From Mikania micrantha (Eukaryota > Streptophyta > Magnoliopsida > Asterales > Asteraceae): a stretch of DNA of 64,000 nt. Under the pieces are notes generated by a model. That model searched no databases and was not told the DNA's origin. It saw nothing but the letters and a program-made list of their open reading frames with translations. The DNA is taken from positions 73,474,272-73,538,271 of the forward strand of contig CM018680.1 of the NCBI GenBank assembly GCA_009363875.1, in the 5' to 3' direction. The position numbers were made by a program, and so were the translations under genes. This document shows positions 10,512 to 23,234 of this stretch, piece by piece (within the stretch, counting starts at the first letter, position 1; each line of letters starts with the position of its first letter).

Positions 10512-12185
10512 GTAATTCTTCCGCACACATATACAAGGTTAAAAACTTGTGTACTACATATGTTACATAAATATATTTTAAAATTATATATTTTATGTCA
10601 TATATGTTTTTCAAATATGTTTTATATAAATATAAAAATTATGACCTATAATTTAATCATATTATTTACTAAATTGAATAAAATCATTACTATTTAATAA
10701 AAAAAAGAGAAGAGAAAAAATAAATTTTTAAAAAGTGTTATATAAGGATTTAATAATAGAGTAACGAGAAATCAATTTTAAGGTGTTCTAAGAAGCTGAC
10801 CCGTGTCATTTAAAAACTTTTATTTATTATAATATGTAGATATATAATATAATCAATTGGTTTTAAAATTACGTATTACAAAAGTTAAATAAAAAAATTT
10901 AAAATTATATATTTTAAATATCATGTCATATATTTTTAATGATAATTTATAAAATTTAAAAAACATGACTGATATTCTTATATATATTATTTATCAAATA
11001 TAATAAAACCATTGCTATTTAATAAAATAGAGAAGAAATTTTAACATATAAAAGATATATGTCTTACAAATATTATTAACAAGAAAAAGGTAGGAAAAAA
11101 GTTTTTAGATTGCTTATAAAAGTGACATATGTCTTATCAAAACATGTATCTACTGTTCGAGTAATGGTTGAACGACTTTATGGTTGAACTTGATCTCCGA
11201 GCTCATTCCTGGCTAAGAACAGAAAGCACTGTTAGCCTTACCGCAAGAGGGAGCCTCCTGCGATTGGACTCCAGCGTGAAAATAAGAATTCGATCGGAGA
11301 TGATGAGTTTAGAGTGTAAGTAGTGAACGAGATGAAGTGTGGTTTCATAACCTAAGACGTAGAATTTATGCTTTCTTCCTGGGAGCTCGGGCTCCTCATT
11401 TCCTCTTTTGTGGTGGCAACCCCATGCTTTCCCAGAGCCTGCCTTGTGTTTCTCAGACTTTCCTATTTTGGTGTAATAAGTTGACCTGCATACGCCTTAG
11501 CTTTTCTGCTTCCTTTCTGACTTGATTTTCCCCTTCTTTTGTCCATCATGTAAAGGTGTTCTCCTATCTTTCTTTGATTATTCCTTTGGTCCGTTCTGTT
11601 TGCCTTATGTTTCCTGGCCGTCTTGCCTTCAGACCTTTTTGCTTCTTGTGTTTTGATCTTTATTCGAATTTATGGAGGATTACTATCCTACGTCATCAGT
11701 AACACATATGTGTGTAAAGAGGGGGCGATGGTGTTAGTTGTTTATGTGGCGCCTACGTGTCTATGTGAAGTGATTAGAGTGATGAATATACATAGCCTAA
11801 TAAACACTAAACATACTTTACGTACACTAATTACACTTTGTTCAACTAACTTTTTAACTCAAAATCACACAATTAAGGCCAACATGAATTCCTCCTTCCC
11901 TCCCCTTAATTGTAATCTTTACTTTCAACTCCCATGATACTATTGAAACAATGTTGAAGCGAGTTAGCATCAACTTCATCGAATTTGAAAATCTTCCTTG
12001 AATTATTATGACTTTGATGTAGCTATTCGAACCATATTCGAGTGAAGTTAGTGATGAAAAACATAACAATAAGAAACTCTATTATTCCATAATCTAAATG
12101 CAAATTACATAATCCAATCGTGATCCTTCTTTTGAAAAGCACCTTGGATCGTGTATAAATCCATTCCTTCTACCATATTCTAAGC
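10512..12185 (+). other. First part of WAK intron 2
   Basis: AT-rich to about 11100, with two related AT-rich stretches (10550-10700 and 10830-11000 share ATATTTTA and AATCATT blocks). 11150-11700 is more balanced in composition (GAGGGAGCCTCCTGCGATTG near 11248) and may be an old repeat or captured exon, but I do not recognise it. 11705-11800 is a fragment of the repeat at 6200-6262. Confidence 0.4.
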
Positions 12186-12601
12186 TAGGAGTGTTTGTCG
12201 GCTCGATTAACGGTTTATCCTGTTAATTCGGTTCGGTTTAATCGGTTTTTAAATTGTTTCCCTAACCGAAAATCGAACTGAACTGAATTTGGAGAATGGT
12301 TATCTGAACCTAATTCAATCCGGTTCGGTTTCGGTTAAAACCGAATTCAACTGAAAAAACCGATTAAAAACCAAATAAACGGGTTAAAAACACCGAATAA
12401 ACCGAATCAACCTTATTATATATTATTAATAAAAATAATTAATTAAAACATGAATTAGGTTTAATCAATTAACCTAATAAACCGAACAAAAGAATTCAAA
12501 AAAAAATTGAAACCGAATTTAGAATTCGGTACGCTTTTTTCGGTTACGGATACGGTTCGGTTATTGGTTTTTAACGGTTTTGGTTTTTTTGAACACCCCT
12601 A
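12186..12601. mobile_element. hAT-like element rich in CGGTT motifs, intron 2
   Basis: Termini are TAGGAGTGTTTG and, inverted, TAGGGGTGTTCA. The 8-bp flanks TTCTAAGC (12178-12185) and CTCTAACC (12602-12609) agree at six positions. The interior is packed with GGTTCGGTT, AACCGAA and related motifs. A truncated relative lies at 36455-36716. Confidence 0.65.
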
Positions 12602-14269
12602 CTCTAACCTATCTCTTCTTGATCTTTTGAACTTAATTGGGGCACGCATTGCAATCTCAACTGAGGTTGCCCTTGAATTATACTTTCTTTAAGCCGGCCT
12701 CTTTACTTTAAAAACTAGACAATGGCCTACGGCCCCGTATTTTTTGAGGCCCTGTATGATTCGGTTTTATGGTCGGTTTTTCCCCTAAACATTTGGTCGA
12801 TCGGCTTCAAAAGTTTGAAATTGTGCTGTATAGTTTGGTTTACGGTTTTCACTAAAAACAGGACCGGACCTTACGTGTTTATGCATTCGTACATGCATAC
12901 ATACATATGTACATATATGTGTATATATGTATGTATTATGTATATATGTATGTATAGGGTTGATGATTTAGGCATTATTTAATAAAAAAAAATATATATT
13001 AGATTGCAATATGATTAGTCCGTCTTAAACCCATAAAGCTCAAACCAGAAAGCCGAAACCCAGAAAGCTCAAACCGTAAAACCAAATAGAAACCAAACCG
13101 TTAATGGTTTGGTTTTATTTTTAAAAGTTCGGTTTTGGTTTTAGTTACTCATAAACCGTTATTTATGGTTTAACCTAAAAACAGGACCACAAACACCTCT
13201 CATAAAGGGACGCCTAAGCTTGCAGGTCACGAATGAATCAAAAAGTCGTTGTAAAAGAATGTAAGTTCTCAAAGTGATAAAGTACCTCAAATTTTAATGT
13301 TGTTTAAGGCCCTCAAATTGATTGAGCTGGTCCTGTTCATACTTTAAACCATGAACACAAATCAATAATTCTAGAACACCAAACAACCAATGACTCAATG
13401 AGAAAGTCGAACCCTTTTGGCTTCTTGGTCAACAACAATCCATAAAATCTTGTTGATTACGTGTTTTAACTTTCAATGGCAGAATATACCTTCTTCCATT
13501 CGTGATCAATTTCACGGATTATACCTTATGAATAACCACCCATTCTAACCGTCTTTTTCAATTTCAACCACCCCAAATTTTAATTAAACAATAAAAATAA
13601 ACAACAAAAAGTACCTAATTTGTTTCTCCAAGAGGATAAGTAAAACGTAATGTGGATCATTCGGACCTTTTAATTCATAACTGTAGATATCGGACCTATG
13701 AATGAAGATATTCCGAAACTGACAAACAAAAAAAGGAAGTTAGTTAGTCAAAAAAAACAAGAAGAGGGACCACTAATCCAAGATCAAAATATATAGAGAG
13801 TTTTGCCTTACATAAAGTTGTCAGAGTATGATTAAACTCTGGATTTGAAATCATTGTTTTCTAAATAGTTAAAGTATCTTAGTTTCAATTAATGATTTCT
13901 GATTGATGATTTTGTGGCTTGCGAGTAACAAACAAAAATCACGTTCTTGATTTCACCAAACTAAAAGTGATATTTTTCAAACCGGGTAGCGAATATTAAC
14001 ATGAACTCAAATTTCCTGGTTGGGACAAAATGATTTCCTTAAAGTGTTACTATCTAAAACAGTTTGAATGTTTAAGTCCAATAGTGGACCAAAAAATGTA
14101 GAAAAAAAGCTCTTGTTTGAAAAAATAATAATAAAAACCGACACAAGCCTGCATTCTATTTGAACGGTTTCTAATTTACATTATGTGTATAAAGACTCTT
14201 TAATCTATTAATAAATACATAATAGCCTATATTAAAGGGTCCGTTTGCGATACTCGCATATAATGTATA
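12602..14269 (+). repeat. Middle of WAK intron 2: CGGTTT-rich repeat and microsatellite
   Basis: 12755-13190 is another degenerate CGGTTT/AAACCG-rich repeat, interrupted by a (TATG)n-type microsatellite at 12890-12955. 13200-14269 is AT-rich non-coding sequence in which I see nothing specific. Confidence 0.45.
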
Positions 14270-14875
14270 CTAGTGTATTACCCCGAGTGTTACACGGATT
14301 TAATATAAAATATTAAATAGTTAGTAATAAATATTTATAAATTATAAAATGATTAAATTACATATTAATAAGTACTTTAAGTAATAAAAAATAAAAAATA
14401 TATATATATATGTTTTTAAATACATTATTTTTTTAAAAAAATTCAATACTAAAAAACGCCATTTGTTTATAAAAAAGTTGTTGTTTAAATTCTATCTTTT
14501 ATAGTCTCTTTTATTTGTTATAAGTTTTTTTTAGAAAACATGATTTTTAGAAAAAAATTTTCCCAAAAATACCAATTTAAAATAATTTTTATTTTAAGAA
14601 CATATTATTTTTAGAAAAAGAAATCATATCCTAGAACTTTCTTTAAAGTGTGTTTTTCAATAAAAAGTTTATTTTGGTTTATTATAAAAAATTTTAGTAT
14701 TAAAAAGGTAAATAGTATCATTAATATTATAATTATTAAATATGTGAGATAATATAATTAATTAATGGAATAAATAATTAAATGAGATGATAAAATGATG
14801 CCAAGTGGCAATATTAGCCTAATATTATGACATGTGTCAATAAACATTTTTGTTTATTATAATAGTAAGATAAGA
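14270..14875 (-). mobile_element. Non-autonomous Helitron in WAK intron 2
   Basis: On the minus strand it begins TCTTATCTTACTATTATAAT (5' end at 14875). It ends with a CCGTGTAACACTCGG hairpin-like stretch and CTAG (14273-14270). The host dinucleotide is A/T: A before TC and T after CTAG, as expected for Helitrons. Length 606 bp, no coding sequence. Confidence 0.7.
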
Positions 14876-14899
14876 TATGTGTCGACCCTTGATAGAGAA

Positions 14900-15095
14900 A
14901 AAAATAAAATTTCACTAATTTTAATGTTATTTTACTTATTTTTTATGAAAATAAAGTTAAAAGCATTGAGTTAGTTAATCAGGAGTCATAAGCCGAGAGT
15001 CTTATTAGAAGCAGCATTTCTATTCCTACAGGTAGAAGCAAAATTGTTTACATCTTATCCTCTCGGACCCTATCTTATATTTACTAATGAAGAAA
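14900..15095 (+). repeat. SINE-like repeat (Au-SINE-type tail), WAK intron 2
   Basis: The segment with GAGAGTCTTATTAGAAGCAG, then TAGAAGCAAAATTGTTTACA and CTCTCGGACCCTA, resembles the tail of the widespread plant Au SINE. A second diverged copy of the same longer repeat lies at 37330-37520 (GGAGACTCCTTTGAAGCAGC, GGAGTAAGGTTTGTG). Assignment to Au is from memory of the family. Confidence 0.5.
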
Positions 15096-15316
15096 TATAT
15101 AGAGTACGATGATAATGATAATGATAAAAATGATGACGATTATTATTATTATAATAGCCCTGATCGATTACATTTTTCTCACATTAACTTTTTCAATCAA
15201 GCTTAATCATACAAGTAAGGCTAACATTCATTTTCATTAATCAGCCTTAAAAATGGCTATGTTCGTTTTCAATAAATAACTCATTAAAATTATTTTATGT
15301 TCGGGTACATGTGTAG

Positions 15317-16521
15317 TACGCATATCTGGCGTGTTAGCAATACTACTAGCAATTGTGGGAATATGCTTTGGGATAAAAAAGAGGAAGTTGATAAGCCTTC
15401 GAGAAAAGTTTTTTGAGCAAAATGGTGGCATGTTACTTAAACAAAAGATCAAATCACAACAATCTCATGAGGGCATGACCTTGTTTAGCACTGAACATCT
15501 TAGAAAAGCCACTGATAATTATTCTCAAGAGAAGATTATCGGCAAAGGTGCATATGGTGTAGTGTACAAGGGAGTTTTGTCGGATAAACGTTTAGTTGCA
15601 ATAAAGAAGTCGAAACTAGTGGACGAAACCCAAGCAGAGCAGTTTATCAATGAAGTCATGATCCTAACCCAAGTGATTCATCGAAATGTGGTAAAGCTTT
15701 TGGGTTGTTGCTTAGAGGAGGAAGTCCCTATACTAGTTTATGAATTCATCTCCAATAACACTCTTTTTCATCACATTCATCACAGATCAGGTGGAATGAA
15801 TTGGTTATCTTGGGAGAATCGGTTGAGAGTAGCCTCAGAAGTTGCGAGTGGGCTTGGGTACCTTCATTCAGATATTTCCATGCAAATCATACACAGAGAT
15901 GTTAAGTCTAGCAACATACTATTAGACGAGAACTATACAACAAAAATTTCCGATTTTGGTGCATCAAGGCTAGTCCCATTAGGTCATCATGAAGTACCAA
16001 CTCTTATTCAAGGAACATTAGGGTATTTGGATCCAGAATACTTTAACACAAGCCAACTAACTGAGAAAAGCGATGTATATAGCTTTGGAGTGGTTCTTGC
16101 AGAACTCATAACCGGGAAAAAAGCCATTGGTGTTGATAGAACCAATGAAGAAAAGAATCTAGCAACATATTTTGCCAAATCAGTTAAAGAAAATCGCTTA
16201 TTTGAAATTGTTGATCCTAGACTTTTACGTGAAGGTACTCTGGATAAGTTACACGCAGTTGGTGATTTGATAAAGAGATGCCTTAATTTCGTAGGCGATG
16301 ATAGACCAACAATGAAAGAGGTGGTAGTTGAGTTAGATGGCTTGAGGAAGTTAACAACGCATCCTTGGGTTCAACAAGAAGCATCTAATGAGACTAGAAG
16401 TTCGGTCCTGGAAATTGAGCAATCTGATCTTTATGACGTCCCCTTAATTCATGGTACTAGCGAATGGGATTCGTATACAGGTATTACAGATATGGTGCTT
16501 GAAGAAAACAATTCGCGTTAA
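15317..16521 (+). CDS. WAK-like exon 3: transmembrane segment and Ser/Thr kinase
   Basis: The exon starts after AG at 15315-15316. With the exon-2 base it reads through a hydrophobic span (SGVLAILLAIVGICFG) followed by basic KKRK, a type-I membrane stop-transfer. The kinase domain is complete. Motifs: glycine loop IGKGAYGVV (from 15538), VAIKKSK lysine (about 15597-15615), HRDVKSSN catalytic loop (15892), DFGASR (15952), activation segment GTLGYLDPEY (about 16012-16041), DVYSFGVVL. The HRD arginine marks an RD-type kinase, usual for WAKs. It ends at TAA 16519-16521 after an acidic tail. No lesion is visible in this exon. Confidence 0.9.
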
Positions 16522-16753
16522 CATTCTTTCCACTTCGTATAGTATAGATTGCGATCTTTTATCCAGTGTTTTGTGTTTTCTAAGAAATTTTATTTGGTGT
16601 TATGTTATGATGTTCAAGATACATCTAGCAAATATGACACATCTTTCTGATGATAGTTTGTTAAAGATTAGTCCATAAATTTTCAGAATGAATGTAAATA
16701 AAATGCGGATCCTTTTACTATATTGTAAGGCCATATAGAAAAGTTAGGATGAT
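16522..16753 (+). other. 3' flank / UTR of the receptor kinase gene
   Basis: A polyadenylation-like AATAAAATG occurs at about 16696-16704. Nothing else is seen before the transposon that begins at 16754. Confidence 0.45.
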
Positions 16754-19700
16754 CCCTACAAATAAAATGTCATTTAATGGCACACAAAAAGCGCCTCAAA
16801 AGACCCAAAAAGTGCCACTAGAAACCCTTTAAAGATTGTGTGGCACACAAAAAAAGTGCCACTAGAAGTGGTGACACTAAAGCCTTTTAGTGGCACTTCT
16901 ATTATGTGCTGCACAAAGTTTTTTGACTTTTAGTGGCACTTTTTTTGTGCCATAAAAAAAAAAAACTTTTGAAGCACAACTTTTATGCCACTAAAGCTTA
17001 ATTTTAGTCATATGCATGTTGGTTTTAGTGGCACTTTTATTTTGCCATAATATGAAAACATCTTTAGAGGCTCAAATTTTGTGCCATTAAAAACTACCTA
17101 TAGTTCGTTGTATAACATATTATCACAAAGACACATTCTTCACAATATAAATATAAAATAAAAGTTGAATAAGAACAAAAATATTAACATTGAAAGGTTT
17201 GATTCCAAACATAATACAAAATATGTCAAAAACAATGTAATAAGCGACATCTTTCGGTTCTCAAATGTTTACACTTCATGCTTAATTTAATCATTGATGA
17301 AAATTTCACCGCCATATGACTTGCTCGAAAACTTCTCATGGTATCAACCCTGTTATCATCAAACATATAAAAAAGCATTAGTTATTTCACCCATATCAAA
17401 AGCTCTCACGGTACATACATACATACATATATACACATTGATTAAGATATTCAAGTCATTAAAAAGGTTAAAACAAGATTTGGACTTCAAAAATTAAGAA
17501 TAATTTGCCTAAACAACAATGTCATCAAGATTTGAAACATCTGTCATCCAAACGTCTTTATTGTTCTATAAAACGAAGAGTTTTGGCTAATCAATTTCAT
17601 ATCAAGAAATCATATAAGCGCATCCATATAATACCTAAACATAGTTATAAAGCAAAAAGTTACCATTATTAGTTTGACTTCTTGAAGAAGATATTTGATT
17701 AACTGATCAAGAGTTGTTATGGGGTGAAGAACCAACGCCAGGAACCTAAAACATATAAATGAAACAAATGAAAGTACATATACACGTACTTATAAAAATA
17801 TAAATAATGGAGGCTGATGATGCTGATAAGTTTTTAGAAGAAGAGCAGAAAGGGAATTTTGCAGATTACAGGGCTGCAGGAATTGATCCAGTTAGTGCAG
17901 TTGCAGAATTGAAAGAAAAGAAGGTTGCAGGTGCGGTTTTGTAAGCTGCAAAAGACATTTATAACAATTCAGGAACCTTGAAGGTTGATTTAAATATTGC
18001 AGAGGCTGCGAAAGATGGCACAGGGACTGCAAAAGCTGATGTTGTTGAAAATGCAAGCAAGGATGATGATTTGGTCATCATCTTGGACAAAGATCTAAAG
18101 TAAAGATTGAATAACTGAAATTCCTATTGAATCCAAAGAAATGGGTTTCACCAAACCTGGTGATTACATCTATGAGTTGCTTGAAGAACTGAAAAAAAAC
18201 ACACAAAACAACAACCATGCTTCGTTAAGGCTCAGGCTCAGGCTAGGCTCAATCTGAGTCAAGTTTAGAGCTTTATTTTTAATGGTCGAGCTCGGCTCCT
18301 AAGAAATTCAAGCTCGAGCTCGACTCGGCTCGTATATTATTAATTAACTAATTTATTAATTTTTGTTATTAATTATGTATATATTTTTTACTATATTTTT
18401 CATATATATTTTTATAATTTTCAAGCTGATGGGTTTATAGAATTTGCTGGAAAAGGTAAGATTTCCAATAGGAAGGTTGTTCATATTAATTCTAACAGTG
18501 CTACTAATATGATGAAAAACCAGGAGAAGAATGTTAGTGAAAAAACTAGAGATACATGTATAAACTTTAGTGCAGCCTCTAAGAATAGTAGGAAAAAAAT
18601 AACTTTGATTTCTCAAAAAGTTATTAAAGTCCTATAAACTAGTTACCAATCGAAAACAAACAAGTACCAGTTTGACTAATAGGGTCCATGTTATTAATAA
18701 GCACCTAAGTATGACAACTTGTTATTAAATGTATGTTTTCCAAATAAGGGTCACCATTCTAATTTGAGAAAGCAAGCAAAAGTGAAAACGACCTAATGTG
18801 AAAGGATACATCAGCAGAGCACACTCAGATTAGTTACCCATCAATATCTGAAATGATAACTACCATTAGAGATATAACTACATTTTGTAATAAAGGATTA
18901 AGACAAAACTTGTAAAGTCAAGGAAAAATAAATCCTTGAAGCCTAAAGAATATTGCAATTATTGAATAATTTACACAGACCATTGTTTAGATTAACATAA
19001 ATAATTGGCATCCTCTTATTCAACATGCTATGGTGTTAAACAATGCTGTGTTCTATTGTGTAGCTAATCATGTTACATAGATGAAAAAAATTGCATCACT
19101 AACAATTGATGGCAACTAATAACAATGTCTAAAAGAAAGAACCTGGATAATCAAGTTACATGTTTTGCCAATTGTTGCCACCATGAATGCTTGAATGGAA
19201 TGGACTCGATTGTATATCTAAATTTAAAACCTAAACATGCCATATGAATCAATGAATAAGCACCTGTTTTATGAAAAGGAAACATAAATTAAAATTAGTA
19301 ATTCATATTTATTTATCAATATGATGAACATGAAGAAGTGAAAACTAATCATGTTTTAATCCTAAATAAGAAGACAATGAAATCACCTGGTCATTCTTTT
19401 TTGTTATGTGATTCATTCTGACCATTCTTATCCCACATGTGTACCTAATTGAAGGAGATATATTGATTCAAAGTCAAGATTGATTACTTAATTAGTTTTG
19501 GTTTACATAAGAATGTGTATTCTGTCACTCTCGAAAACTCTTCATCGTATTTCATCAAACACTAATGAAAAACTTAAAGTAAAATTAAAATCAATTAATA
19601 AGAAAGAGATGAAGAATCAAGATAAGAAACATAAACATGAAAGAAGTAAGAATATTACCTAATATCATTACTTGAACATAATCCATCCCTCGTCTTAGAT

Positions 19701-20816
19701 TGAATATGCAAAACTACAACAACACGTACCATAGAGTGAATCAAATGTGTGCTTCTCTCAAAAAAACAGCAAGAACATACTCAATGACGACTTCAACTAA
19801 ATTTAGGGTTCCGAAGAGAAGCAAGAGTACGAAGCAAAACTCATACAGTTCCCAAGTCCATCAGCAAGATGCGAGAGTTAGGGTTTCATGAACGAAGAAG
19901 GGGAAGGTACAGAGAGAGGAGTGGCAAAAAGAAAACACAAGAGGGGGCTTAAAGGGTTTGTACCATGAGGCATGAGCTGTAAATATTTGTTAAACACTTT
20001 TCATAAATTTATTTTGAATAGATAGTAATAATAATTATTATTATTGAGTTTAATATCAATTTTTTTATAAAAAATCATACATATTTACGAGAGTTAACTA
20101 CTTTCATTTGAGTAATTTATTTTGACCCATTAAGAGATAAAAATCATGAAATGATAACTCTTTCTTAAAGTTAGAGACGTGTAAAAAGAAACCGATCTTT
20201 CAAAAGGAACCAATCACTCGAAAAAGAAAGTGGTCCTATCATAATCGGCTTGTACAGGTGGTTCTTGTTTCTCAGATTAATTAGAACCAATTTCACATTT
20301 ACCTGACAAAAACTGTTACAAAAACCCGATTGAAACCGTTCAAAAATCTGAAACAAACAGGAAGGGTGTCTTGACTTTTTTGACAAGAACTATAATATGT
20401 TTGGACCCAGAACAGGTTAAACTGGTTTGCCCAGCTCTACCTGCAGTGTTTTGCTGCAGTGTTTAGTAGATATGGTTAGTGGTTGAAATGAGGGAATTTT
20501 GAGAAAATGGTGAAAATTTTTTCATTAAATTTGTTTTTAGTTAATTTTTAGAGAGAATATTAATGGTGAAAATGCTAAATTGATTTAGTGACATAAAATT
20601 AAAAGCCACTAAAATATATGTTGATTAAATGTGGCAAGTGTGGCACACTTAAAGTGCCACTAAAAATATAATTTAAAGGCATAAATAATAAGTGTCACTA
20701 AAAGTAAGGGTCAAGCAAACATGACACACAAAAAGTGCCACTAAAACCTATATTAGTGGTACAAGAGTTAAATGCCGCTAAAAAATGTGCCACTAAATGG
20801 CATTTTATTTGTAGTA
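16754..20816. mobile_element. 4-kb CACTA-like element with captured coding remnant
   Basis: The two ends match as inverted repeats over about 30 bp: left CCTACAAATAAAATGTCATT then TAATGGCACA; right, inverted, ACTACAAATAAAATGCCATT then TAGTGGCACA. Both ends carry many subterminal AGTGGCAC/GTGCCACT repeats (16775-17090 and 20590-20800), the CACTA pattern. No transposase was found. The interior holds a degraded coding fragment (17807-18637), an AGCTCGGCTCG-type repeat (18235-18330) and AT-rich filler. The outermost bases are CCCTACAA and TACTACAA, not a perfect CACTACAA, and no 3-bp duplication was recognised. Confidence 0.65.
17807..18637 (+). pseudogene. Degraded coding fragment inside the 4-kb element
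   Basis: From ATG 17807 an acidic, Glu/Lys/Ala-rich reading frame runs 45 codons to TAA at 17942. It continues in the same frame, protein-like, to TAA near 18100 (AAKDIYNNSGTLKVDLNIAE). A further protein-like stretch follows at 18421-18600 (ADGFIEFAGKGKISNRKVVH), after an inserted AT-rich repeat. The second piece resembles the DGF-x-V/E-G-KG segment after DUF4283 in plant LINE ORF1 proteins, but that is a weak recollection. I do not recognise the first piece. It could be a captured host exon or an old LINE. Confidence 0.4.
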
Positions 20817-21440
20817 TGCGATCGCAACATGTTTGAAGAACAAATGTATAAAATGTAAGGCCATATATAAAATGTGTTTGTAAGGCCATAAATTGTATAT
20901 AAACACATTTTGCAAGGTCAACGTGTTTGTTATTTTTAACACTGAATCATAAAATTATATTATATAATATGAATTACCATTAAGATATAGAAATTGTAAA
21001 ATAATTTTTGTGATAACATTTTGTTTTTTATGTTACAGAATGAAATTCATTAAAAATAAATATTAATTACAGAAGGATCATAAATTCAATAATCATACAA
21101 ATTTGAAACCATTCATAAAATATAATTATTATCATTATTCTTTCTTTAATTATAATTTAAAATGTTTGTATTGATTATCTTGATAATTTAATTTGAAAAT
21201 TTTTTAAATTTCAAAATTTATAATCAAAAATGAAAAATGTTTGATATGATTAAATCTTTATTAGTATTTATAGAAAAATAAATATCATCTTTTTAAATTA
21301 AAAAGTTTGACTACATTAATTACAATTTGTCTACTCATTTAATGACATGTGCATTTATTTTTAACCTATTAACGACAAATGACAGAGTGTTATTCTTTTA
21401 TTATATTGTATATATATAGATATTGATTTTACTCTCATTA

Positions 21441-21473
<33 letters not shown>

Positions 21474-21548
21474 CAACCAAATGAATAGTAAAAGAATTAT
21501 ATTATATTGAAATATTGATTAATTAATATATATTTATATATATATATA
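20817..21548. other. AT-rich spacer
   Basis: The motif TGTAAGGCCATATA occurs at 20855 and, shortened, at 20881. It also occurs just left of the 4-kb element at 16725, so related sequence flanks both sides. The remainder is AT-rich with an (AT)n run at 21441-21468. No gene seen. Confidence 0.4.
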
Positions 21549-22830
21549 GGGCATGGAATTTTTGATAACCCTCATCTTTTGTTACAACTCATTAACCATC
21601 ATCCAATGGTTACTTGAAAAAGGTAAATGTATAGGATCGTGACACGTGTCAATTCTTTTGTCTTTAGTATGAAGGGCATTTAGGACATTTGTTATTTATA
21701 TAAAGTTTACCCCCTTTTTTTTAAACATTCATAACTTTTTTATACTACATTATTTTTTAAAAAAAATTGCACCATTATACCCGTCTCATTTTTCTCTTTA
21801 ATTTCGTTATAGTCTCGACTAGTTTTTTTTTTTTGATGTCATGTATTTACATCATTGTAACGAGCTTAACGATAGCAAATTAATTAGAAATTTTTTCTAA
21901 CAATGGTAAATTACAGTAATGTAACACAAAATGAAGTAGTGTAACACAAAATGAAGTAATTTACAATGACATAATTAACGGTGACGTAACACATTATTTA
22001 CAGTGATGTAATTTTCTCTTTAATTCCCGTTATAATGTTGACTAGTTTTTTTTAATTTTTTTTCTTATTGCCCATTATTAACATCGATATAACGAGCATA
22101 AATATAACACATTATTTTAATTTCTAACAATAATAAATTACAGTGATGTAATTAATATAACACATTATTTTACTTTTTCTCTAACGATGATAATTACAAT
22201 GATAAATTACAGTAATGTAATATAACACATTATTTTGATTTTTTTCTCTAACAATGATAATTATAGTGATGTAATTTATCATTGTTCGAAAACAATTCCA
22301 ACTAATTTGTTGTATTTAGGCTCGTCACAAATTAGGGATGAGCAAAAAACCAAAAAAAAACCGAACCGAAACCGAATTAACCGAAAAAACCGAACCGGAA
22401 CCAAATTAACCGAAAAAACCGGAACCAAATTTTACGTCAATGTAAATTACATCACGATAAATTACGTCAATGTAAATTACATCACTGTAATATATCATTT
22501 TTAAAAAAGTTTCAATTAAATTTGTTATATATAAGCTCGTTACAATGATGTAAATATAGGACATCTAAAAAAAGTAAAAAAAATTAGTCGAGACTATAAC
22601 GGAATTAAAGAGAAAAATGAGACGAATATAATGGTGCAATTTTTAAAAAAAATAATATATTATAAAAAAGTTATTAATGTTTAAAAAAGATGGGGGGAAA
22701 AACTTATAAAGGTAAAATGACTAGGATGCCCTTTTTAATATTTTAATGAAAAGTTTATGTGTAAATTAATGATTGGTTGAAATGGGTTATGTAGTTGTAG
22801 CAAAAGATGAGGGTTATTTTTTATACTCTT

Positions 22831-22833
<3 letters not shown>
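21549..22833. mobile_element. Long-inverted-repeat (foldback) element in an AT repeat
   Basis: The ends are inverted repeats: left GGGCATGGAATTTTTGATAA then CCCTCATCTTTTGTTACAAC; right, inverted, GGGAAGAGTATAAAAAATAA then CCCTCATCTTTTGCTACAAC. Complementarity resumes inside (21700-21880 against 22510-22700, for example CTCGACTAGTTTTTTT and its complement), giving arms of several hundred bp. It sits between two (AT)n tracts, so the target duplication cannot be read. It contains a nested AACCGAA-rich fragment at 22355-22430. Superfamily unknown. Confidence 0.65.
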
Positions 22834-22869
<36 letters not shown>

Positions 22870-23203
22870 TAGTATGAATACTATAATGACAAAACGTGGT
22901 TCTTTTTAGGGTTTCAGCGGTGTTTGGAGGAGATAACGGTGATTTATTTGTTTTCATAAAAAATCGATTTTTGTTTAGAGATTTTAGTTTATTTTTATTT
23001 CAGCCAATTGGTTGTCGGTAAGAAAGATTTTGTGAGTAATTTTTCCTATTATTTTCGTAACATATTTTTATAGATTTTGTAATATTTTATTTTTTAATGA
23101 GAAATTAGTATAGAGTTCGTGATGAAAAATTTGGTTTTGCTATGTAACTTATACTTTTGCAAATAATATATAATACTCATTATCAGGATTGTATTGTGAT
23201 AAT

Positions 23204-23234
23204 CCGCCGCAACGCGCGGTGGGAAAAAACCTAG
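23204..23234 (+). mobile_element. Helitron-like 3' terminus
   Basis: CCGCCGCAACGCGCGG forms a short GC hairpin, followed by an A-rich run and CTAG at 23231-23234, with T next. Typical plant Helitron 3' end. The 5' end is not resolved; the AT tracts upstream obscure it. Confidence 0.6.

Larger units (their letters stand above)
7874..16521 (+). pseudogene. Wall-associated receptor kinase-like gene, three exons, frameshifted in exon 1
   Basis: Family role: wall-associated kinases (WAK/WAKL) are plasma-membrane receptors whose extracellular part binds cell-wall pectin or related ligands and whose cytoplasmic Ser/Thr kinase signals inward. The gene has the usual WAK layout: exon 1 (signal peptide, galacturonan-binding domain, first EGF), exon 2 (calcium-type EGF), exon 3 (membrane segment and kinase). 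Splice sites are consistent in phase: exon 1 ends at 8721 before GTTAGT, exon 2 is 10335-10511, exon 3 starts at 15317. All exons are well preserved except for one extra base near 8560 (GCTATCGGTGG), which ends translation at 8570-8572. Intron 1 is 1.6 kb and intron 2 is 4.8 kb, both loaded with transposons. Either a recent pseudogene or an intact gene with one sequence error; I cannot tell which. The frameshift is the only lesion seen. Confidence 0.85.
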
